10,000 bases of DNA from Penaeus vannamei (Eukaryota > Arthropoda > Malacostraca > Decapoda > Penaeidae): positions 12,528,563 to 12,538,562 of the forward strand of contig NC_091578.1 of assembly GCF_042767895.1 (NCBI RefSeq), given 5' to 3'. Below, piece after piece: positions 8,519 to 10,000 of the stretch. The notes under the pieces are model-generated. The model did not search any database and had not been told where the DNA came from. It saw only the letters and a list, made by a program, of their open reading frames with translations. How positions within the stretch are numbered: the first letter of the stretch is position 1; the number at the start of each line of letters is the position of its first letter. Made by a program: the position numbers and the translations under genes.

Positions 8519-8911
8519 TAGACAGAGACAGAGAGAGCGAGAGCAAGAGAGAGGCAGAGACAGAGACAGAGACAGAGACAGAGACAGAGACAGAGAGAAA
8601 GAGTGAGAAAGTGAATGGGGGAGAGAGAGAATGAGATAGATATTGAAAGAGGAAAGAAAGAGAAAGGAGAAAGAGAATAAAAGAGAGAGACAGAAACAGA
8701 CAGAAATAGATAGACAGATAACCTCACCAACATCCTCCCCGCAGAAAAGGTCCTGGAGCAAATGGAGCGATGCGCCCTGCTGGACATCCTGCCGAAGGAG
8801 CGGCAGTTCCACTCGGTCCACGACGCGGTCACGATCCTGTCCCGCCCCTTCGCCACGCCCTCGCCAGCCCAGAACCCGGAGCCGAGGGAAGCCGGCGTGA
8901 CGCGGTTCTGA
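982..8911 (+). CDS. SLC26: SLC26-family anion transporter gene (14 coding exons, spliced)
   Basis: This is a multi-exon gene for an SLC26/SulP anion exchanger, a membrane protein that moves anions such as sulfate, chloride, bicarbonate or oxalate; the substrate cannot be read from the sequence. The spliced protein runs from an N-terminal cytosolic stretch with VVRPALTV, through TM1 and TM3 motifs (HIPQGMAYALLGGLPPVVGLY, split here as HIPQGMAYALL and GGLPPVVGLY), the SMSRSIIQE motif of TM10, and LPHCVLASIVLVSLKGMF, to a C-terminal STAS domain with ILRVDGPLHFANA and LILDMSCVSFVDSSGG. Splicing as 982-1081, 1650-1823, 1931-2041, 2162-2346, 2607-2774, 2951-3055, 3596-3729, 4143-4305, 4964-5140, 5306-5578, 6839-7000, 7249-7457 (or 7404), 8011-8165 and 8745-8911 gives about 760 residues, close to the usual 700-780. 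It resembles the SLC26A5/A6 type more than A11, judged from motifs only. The one unresolved joint is exon 12 to exon 13. Confidence 0.95.
1082..1649 (+). other. Intron 1 (568 bp)
   Basis: This is an AT-rich GT..AG intron of phase 1, ending in a TTTGTACAG acceptor. I see no simple repeat, element or RNA gene in it. Short open frames on both strands (for example 1402-1593 plus) have no protein-like features. Confidence 0.85.
1650..1823 (+). CDS. SLC26: SLC26 exon 2: pre-membrane segment and start of TM1
   Basis: This exon encodes residues 34-91 and one base of Gly92. It begins SLCETLSDRVRECDRGRAW, a charged cytosolic stretch. It then gives LPILSWLPRYNFRTSFVGD, the conserved W-LP-Y segment just before the first transmembrane helix, and VVSGTTVAIMHIPQG, which starts TM1. 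The IPQG turn lines the substrate pathway in the SLC26/SLC4/SLC23 fold. The borders are TTTGTACAG|GT and CAAG|GTGAGA, and both joints keep the frame (phase 1). Confidence 0.95.
1931..2041 (+). CDS. SLC26: SLC26 exon 3: TM1 end, TM2, sulfate-transporter signature region
   Basis: Residues 93-128 read MAYALLGGLPPVVGLYMAFF then PVLMYVVLGTSPHISM, matching the classic SLC26 signature around LPPV-GLY..FYPV..Y...GTS-HIS. It enters and leaves in phase 1, with acceptor CATTTAG and donor ATGG|GTAAGC. The family normally has Arg or Lys between TS and HIS; here that position (residue 124, CCT at 2026-2028) is proline. Confidence 0.97.
2162..2346 (+). CDS. SLC26: SLC26 exon 4: TM3, glycosylated extracellular loop, TM4 start
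   Basis: Residues 130-190. SSAIVSMVMVQAV is the half-helix and helix following the HIS motif. A hydrophilic loop follows with SSSAEEAPQGPRDVSPLQDS and a single N-glycosylation sequon, NGT at residues 167-169. Vertebrate prestin and A6-type proteins are glycosylated in the equivalent loop, so an extracellular position is expected. VTYTPIQVASALSLVVGVWQ begins the next helix. The exon ends at CAG|GTGGGT in phase 0. Confidence 0.95.
2372..2392 (+). promoter_or_regulatory. Potential G-quadruplex just inside intron 4
   Basis: Three G runs (5, 7 and 3 Gs) lie within 21 bases on the transcribed-sense strand, 25 bp after the exon 4 donor. Splitting the 7-G run gives the four tracts needed for a quadruplex pattern. 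Formation in RNA or any effect on splicing is inference. Confidence 0.35.
2607..2774 (+). CDS. SLC26: SLC26 exon 5: TM4-TM6 region
   Basis: Residues 191-246, exactly 56 codons, phase 0 at both ends. IAFGLLQLGEVLGRFLSDML is followed by ISGFTTGLAFQVLTSQVKSL. The LG...-LS--L-SGF-T--A--V--SQ-K-LLG pattern is highly characteristic of SLC26 proteins. The tail LLGISVPRHNGPFSIIY matches the family's LLG-...--G-fs-iy loop. Acceptor is ACCGACAG; donor is CTAT|GTAAGT. Confidence 0.97.
2951..3055 (+). CDS. SLC26: SLC26 exon 6: TM7 region
   Basis: Residues 247-281, 35 codons, phase 0 at both ends. TYVDVIDQLLSANVTVMIVS continues into AITMIVLIINNELIK, a hydrophobic helix followed by a basic cytosolic turn. 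An NVT sequon at residues 260-262 lies at the start of the hydrophobic stretch, so its use for glycosylation is doubtful. Acceptor is GCTTCCAG; donor is CAAG|GTAAGC. Confidence 0.95.
3071..3425 (+). repeat. Imperfect ATT/ATC trinucleotide repeat in intron 6
   Basis: About 350 bp of interrupted TTA, TCA and TTG triplets fill most of intron 6 (3056-3595), starting 15 bp after the exon 6 donor. The open frames here (Asn/Asp-rich or Ile-rich) are translations of the repeat, not genes. The intron also has a 12-T run at 3467-3478 and a CTTA/CCTA tract near 3539-3567, then a C run before the exon 7 acceptor. Confidence 0.9.
3596..3729 (+). CDS. SLC26: SLC26 exon 7: TM8 region
   Basis: Residues 282-325 plus two bases of Gly326. 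PRVKKVTNLPVPIELLAVVA continues as GTVASYSLDLHRNYDVRVVG and DIPTG. This fits the family pattern of a basic loop, -PIP-EL--V--G, a variable stretch, then VG-IP-GLP. Donor is GGG|GTGAGG in phase 2, the only phase-2 intron fixed with certainty in the gene. Acceptor is CCCCTTTAG after a long pyrimidine run. Confidence 0.95.
3830..3905 (+). repeat. 38-bp tandem duplication in intron 7
   Basis: Two copies of a 38-bp T-rich unit (3830-3867 and 3868-3905) differ at one base, with a third degraded partial copy from 3906. They sit in an ATT-rich tract filling intron 7 (3730-4142). Near identity suggests a recent duplication. Confidence 0.9.
3916..3957 (+). repeat. 21-bp tandem repeat in intron 7
   Basis: Two identical 21-bp units (3916-3936 and 3937-3957), each made of TTA triplets, GTTATT and GCTG, follow the 38-bp repeat. 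A third diverging copy trails into more TTA triplets. A CTG/CTA run lies near 4032-4060. Confidence 0.88.
4143..4305 (+). CDS. SLC26: SLC26 exon 8: loop and TM9 region
   Basis: One base completes Gly326, then residues 327-380. LPSPSVPPLELLPRLVVTGF follows VGDIPTG from exon 7, giving the family VG-IP-GLP-P--P joint across the intron. VVGLVGYATSFSMAKLFAKK is the conserved helix and A--KGY-equivalent turn. QGYAVDATQELYAQ matches the family's -gY-vd--QEL-A- motif before TM10. Donor is CCAG|GTAGAG in phase 0. Confidence 0.96.
4334..4630 (+). mobile_element. MITE-like interspersed repeat in intron 8
   Basis: CCTCCGCCAAGG at 4334-4345 is the exact reverse complement of CCTTGGCGGAGG at 4619-4630, giving 12-bp terminal inverted repeats about 297 bp apart. 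Inside are GGATAACTTAAAATGCTATG, a TTGGTGGTGATCCGGATC block and the 16-bp palindrome CCGGATCATGATCCGG (4475-4490). From memory, these blocks occur in this order in a dispersed repeat common in marine invertebrate genomes; I do not have its database name. There is no coding capacity, so it would be non-autonomous. Homology may run on to about 4655. I see no clear target-site duplication. The rest of intron 8 (to 4963) is unremarkable AT-rich sequence. Confidence 0.6.
4964..5140 (+). CDS. SLC26: SLC26 exon 9: TM10, anion-site motif, TM11
   Basis: Residues 381-439, 59 codons, phase 0 at both ends. GASNVFGCFFSNGP is the family G--N--GSFF---P motif. AASMSRSIIQEGVGG contains the S-R pair (residues 400-401) equivalent to the Ser398-Arg399 region of the prestin anion site. 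LISCGFIVLILLFVGPLFET is the next helix, ending at LPH. The family usually has GGKTQ after this point; here it is GGVTL, so the Lys and Gln are replaced by Val411 and Leu413. Acceptor is CACACAG; donor is GCAC|GTAAGC. Confidence 0.97.
5306..5578 (+). CDS. SLC26: SLC26 exon 10: TM12-TM14 and start of STAS
   Basis: Residues 440-530, 91 codons, phase 0 at both ends; the longest coding exon. CVLASIVLVSLKGMF is the strongly conserved LP--vL-aIi--nLkGmf block when joined to exon 9. HELAALWSVSKLDALIW then ASSFLACVVVSIDFGLFVGI and GVSVLVLL form the last helices, including the usual D-GL--G pattern. SRSQSSSLRRLGRVPGTDLY enters the cytosolic STAS domain. Acceptor is CTCCCCAG; donor is ACG|GTGAGT. Confidence 0.97.
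5614..6116 (+). repeat. TC/TGTC/TCTCTG microsatellite block in intron 10
   Basis: About 500 bp of near-pure pyrimidine-biased repeat: interrupted TC runs, TGTC tetramers, C runs, and eight perfect TCTCTG hexamers at 6045-6092 followed by TC dimers to about 6111. Long open frames on both strands here (Ser/Leu/Cys-rich on plus, Arg/Glu/Thr-rich on minus) come from the repeat. The complementary motif recurs in intron 13. Confidence 0.95.
6117..6838 (+). other. Distal part of intron 10, no gene seen
   Basis: This AT-rich stretch has scattered AAT and ATG triplets, with no clean tandem unit and no recognisable element. Open frames (for example minus 6633-6836) are Ile/Met-rich and not protein-like. 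It ends with the CACCCACAG acceptor for exon 11. Confidence 0.8.
6839..7000 (+). CDS. SLC26: SLC26 exon 11: STAS domain first half
   Basis: Residues 531-584, 54 codons, phase 0 at both ends. AQEVAGIRILRVDGPLHFAN then AAQVKEDLLEAAG gives the first STAS strands and helix; the I-I-R-dgpL-FANA core is diagnostic. GLGESGPPTQPGIYSVPGNS is polar and low-complexity, marking the start of the intervening sequence that interrupts STAS in animal SLC26 proteins. STAS is the cytosolic C-terminal domain that contacts the membrane domain and regulatory partners. Donor is TAAG|GTAATT. Confidence 0.96.
7001..7248 (+). other. Intron 11 (248 bp)
   Basis: A plain GT..AG intron of phase 0 ending in CTACTGCAG. No repeat or element is visible. 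Confidence 0.85.
7249..7457 (+). CDS. SLC26: SLC26 exon 12: STAS variable insert, 3' border uncertain
   Basis: From 7249 only one frame is open: ATVETMLSNGSVSGENNQEA, NFEEYSKKGEKREILDSDDQ, RTTAGETTIFVP. It is hydrophilic and acidic, as expected for the disordered insert of animal SLC26 STAS domains. The strongest donor, CCG|GTGAGG after 7404, gives 52 codons and phase 0, but exon 13 needs phase 2. A GTAAAC donor after 7457 supplies phase 2 and adds VRKLAVRECYGLVLKRL plus a split Trp. The added part from about 7437 resembles the degenerate TGGCTTG repeat of intron 12, so it may be intron. An unseen small exon of length 3n+2 is the main alternative. Confidence 0.75.
7437..7890 (+). repeat. Degenerate TGGCTTG-containing repeat in intron 12
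   Basis: TGGCTT recurs at 7569, 7594, 7615, 7630, 7654, 7669, 7755 and 7881, usually followed by G and preceded by A/T-rich spacers such as TTTAAAG. Diverged forms occur at 7437 (GGGCTTG), 7500 (TGGTTTG) and 7781 (TGCCTTG). Spacing is irregular, 15-25 bp in the core. The intron also holds (AC) at 7681-7692, alternating GC at 7701-7711 and TG at 7821-7840. It ends in a pyrimidine-rich tract from about 7910. Confidence 0.65.
7701..7714. repeat. GC/GT alternating run, possible Z-DNA
   Basis: A run of alternating G and C continuing into GTGT, just after an AC run at 7681-7692. Alternating purine-pyrimidine sequence of this kind can adopt Z-DNA; whether it does so here is unknown. Confidence 0.6.
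8011..8165 (+). CDS. SLC26: SLC26 exon 13: STAS core after the insert
   Basis: The correct frame is certain from content: ILISKLPQDTLWLILDMS, then CVSFVDSSGGKLLAELYKEL and EASSVSLCLAAPS. LILDMS-VSFVDSSG is the canonical STAS strand and loop before its second helix. The acceptor GCCGACAG|G after a pyrimidine tract is strong, but leaves one base before ATA, so the exon starts in phase 2. That conflicts with the best donor of exon 12. Reading from 8011 in phase 0 destroys the STAS sequence. The exon ends at TCTG|GTAAGT in phase 1, and the joint to exon 14 is clean. Confidence 0.92.
8203..8340 (+). repeat. Imperfect GAT/ATC triplet tract in intron 13
   Basis: Interrupted GAT and GAC triplets change to ATT and ATC triplets toward the end. 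The tract lies shortly after the exon 13 donor, and the short open frames over it are artefacts of the repeat. Confidence 0.7.
8452..8690 (+). repeat. GA and CAGAGA microsatellite block in intron 13
   Basis: It opens with 22 uninterrupted GA dimers (8453-8496), continues with GA and GACA runs, and has seven perfect CAGAGA hexamers at 8555-8596. Purine-rich sequence continues to about 8690. The order (GA first, CAGAGA second) is the reverse complement of the order in intron 10. Confidence 0.95.
8745..8911 (+). CDS. SLC26: SLC26 exon 14: STAS end and C-terminus
   Basis: Two bases complete a Glu codon; then KVLEQMERCALLDILPKERQ and FHSVHDAVTILSRPFA finish the STAS domain. The V-e-le-c-l-d pattern followed by F-SVHDAV is typical of SLC26 C-termini. 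The tail TPSPAQNPEPREAGVTRF ends at TGA 8909-8911. It lacks a classical class I PDZ-binding end (S/T-x-L). Acceptor is CCCCGCAG. Confidence 0.96.
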
Positions 8912-9300
8912 AGCGGCGGGACCAGGAACCACCGCTGTTCCGTCTCTCAGGAAGTTTTGAGGTTTTGTTCGTCAAGGTGAAAGGAAGTTGCATCTTAGTT
9001 GAATCTGGAAAGTGTAAAGATTTTGGTGTGTATTTATGTAGGTATGTATGTATAAATGCATAAATGAATATATATATATATATAATGTTTATATATTTCT
9101 TGTGTTATGTATGTATGTACGTATGTATATATTTATGTATGTATATATGTACGTATGTAGGCCTATGTATATACTGTGTATGTTTACATGTATGTATGCA
9201 AAATCTACAGTGGGGCATTTCTTAATCATGTAAAGGATGCTCATTATTACCATTCCATCATAAAAGTTACACATTTTCTATCGATTTCAGTATTCATTCT
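8912..9300 (+). other. Probable 3' UTR
   Basis: Sequence after the stop codon carries no recognisable protein. I find no canonical AATAAA or ATTAAA; only weak variants such as TATAAA near 9050 are present, so the transcript end cannot be placed and the right border given is a guess. Confidence 0.45.
9036..9200 (+). repeat. GTAT/TA microsatellite after the stop codon
   Basis: Interrupted GTAT, GTAC and TA repeats, including a TA run at about 9069-9083. Short Tyr/Met-rich open frames here are repeat translations. Confidence 0.85.
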
Positions 9301-9542
9301 CACGTGATTCGTTACACTCCCTGCACTATCTATTTTCCATAGCTTCCGATCTTTGCCCGGCACAGCGGCGAAGTCGACACTCACAATCTCACATGCTTTT
9401 ATTTTTTCCTGCTCGCTGCCAAAGAAATTTTTCGAAGCAAAACCTGATTCAAAGGAAAGACTATTGCCGCCGCGTTTCGCCTTAAAATATACTCCTCTTC
9501 AGGCGGTTTCCCTTTGGAGGGATACTCCGTTACTGTTCTTTA

Positions 9543-9627
9543 CCCTGGGTCTAACCAGGGGCTTATCTCGATGAAGGGACTGATCAGCATCTGCCCCATC
9601 GTGATAAGCCCCTATTTAACACAGGGC
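9543..9627. repeat. Imperfect inverted repeat / hairpin
   Basis: AGGGGCTTATC at 9557-9567 is the exact reverse complement of GATAAGCCCCT at 9603-9613. Inward, a T/T mismatch is followed by CGATG (9569-9573) against CATCG (9597-9601), giving 16 of 17 paired positions around a loop of 23 bases that contains TGATCA. Outward, CCCTG near 9543 pairs with CAGGG near 9623 with looser matching between. It may be a folded element remnant. Confidence 0.75.
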
Positions 9628-9726
9628 ACACAGACACTGCACTGCAATCACACATCGCATGCACGCGCTGTCCACACCAAACTTCGTCTTCCTGTAGTTG
9701 CTTGATTTGTAGTGATTTGCAGTGTA

Positions 9727-9773
9727 TGACGTAGCGATGACGTGGTAGTGAAGGAGCCGGTCGGGTATGACGT
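9727..9773 (+). promoter_or_regulatory. Cluster of three TGACGT motifs
   Basis: TGACGT occurs at 9727-9732, 9738-9743 and 9768-9773, the half-site core of CRE/ATF elements. Three in 47 bp exceeds what I would expect by chance. The third lies in one copy of a 15-bp direct repeat. Function is inference. Confidence 0.3.
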
Positions 9774-9791
9774 CTGGCCGGTCGGGTATGA
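9756..9791 (+). repeat. 15-bp direct repeat
   Basis: GCCGGTCGGGTATGA occurs at 9756-9770 and again at 9777-9791, a period of 21 bp. The two copies are identical. Confidence 0.9.
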
Positions 9792-10000
9792 GATTGGTAG
9801 ATGATAGATGCCAGAAATGACAGGATAATTGGTTTTATGATAGCATAAGCAGGTGTATAGAGTAAATTGTTTACTTTTCTTGCATTCAATACATCATATA
9901 TGAAATACGTAAACAAAATTGCTTTGGACTGTAACCCACACAGTAATTACAAGGGAGATATATATCAACGAAGGCGAAACTTGCATTAGCTTTTGTAGTG

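Larger units (their letters stand above)
9201..10000. other. Downstream flank, no gene seen
   Basis: Mixed-composition sequence without a convincing coding exon. Open frames at 9353-9574 (plus) and 9584-9916 (minus) show no family resemblance I recognise and no clear splice structure. It holds an imperfect hairpin and a TGACGT cluster, listed separately. It could be intergenic sequence or the edge of another gene. Confidence 0.5.

Noticed and set aside
8360..8932. Minus-strand open frame of 190 codons and the plus-strand GER-rich frame
   Set aside because: They consist of antisense exon 14 plus the GA repeat; the plus-strand exon 14 is clearly the real coding sequence.
9584..9916. Minus-strand open frame of 110 codons
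   Set aside because: No recognisable motif or splice signals; it crosses the hairpin and the direct repeat, so it is probably chance.

Overview
The window looks like eukaryotic genomic DNA, probably from an arthropod and plausibly a decapod crustacean. The reasons are a GC-rich coding sequence split by short AT-rich introns with GT..AG borders, invertebrate-like protein divergence, and an extreme density of simple repeats in the introns (TC/GA, TGTC, TCTCTG, ATT/ATC, AC/TG, GTAT). The taxon is an inference; the intron-exon structure and the protein family are read directly.

One gene fills most of the window on the + strand: an SLC26-family (SulP) anion transporter. I assembled 14 coding exons from 982 to 8911. 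Exons 1-10 encode the N-terminal cytosolic part and the whole membrane transport domain. The end of exon 10 and exons 11-14 encode the cytosolic STAS domain, including its variable insert (exon 12), and a short C-terminal tail. Reading frame is continuous across 12 of the 13 introns (phases 1,1,1,0,0,0,2,0,0,0,0,?,1). The exception is intron 12. The best-looking donor of exon 12 (after 7404) is out of frame with exon 13. A weaker donor (after 7457) restores the frame and gives a 760-residue protein, but its added coding sequence looks like the intronic repeat next to it.

Layout: 1-955 is 5' flank or an upstream intron; 956-8911 is the gene; 8912-10000 is the 3' UTR and downstream flank. Intron 6 holds an ATT/ATC-type repeat. 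Intron 7 holds 38-bp and 21-bp tandem repeats. Intron 8 holds a MITE-like interspersed repeat with perfect 12-bp terminal inverted repeats. Intron 10 holds about 0.5 kb of TC/TGTC/TCTCTG repeat. Intron 12 holds a degenerate TGGCTTG array plus AC, GC and TG runs. Intron 13 holds GA and CAGAGA tracts that are the reverse complement of those in intron 10. The downstream flank has GTAT repeats, a long imperfect hairpin near 9543-9627 and a cluster of three TGACGT motifs near 9727-9773.

I found no tRNA, rRNA, CRISPR, prokaryotic operon or second convincing protein-coding gene. The most interesting points are the mirrored complementary repeats around the STAS exons, the phase conflict at intron 12, the MITE beside the exon 8 donor, and unusual residues at two otherwise conserved SLC26 positions.
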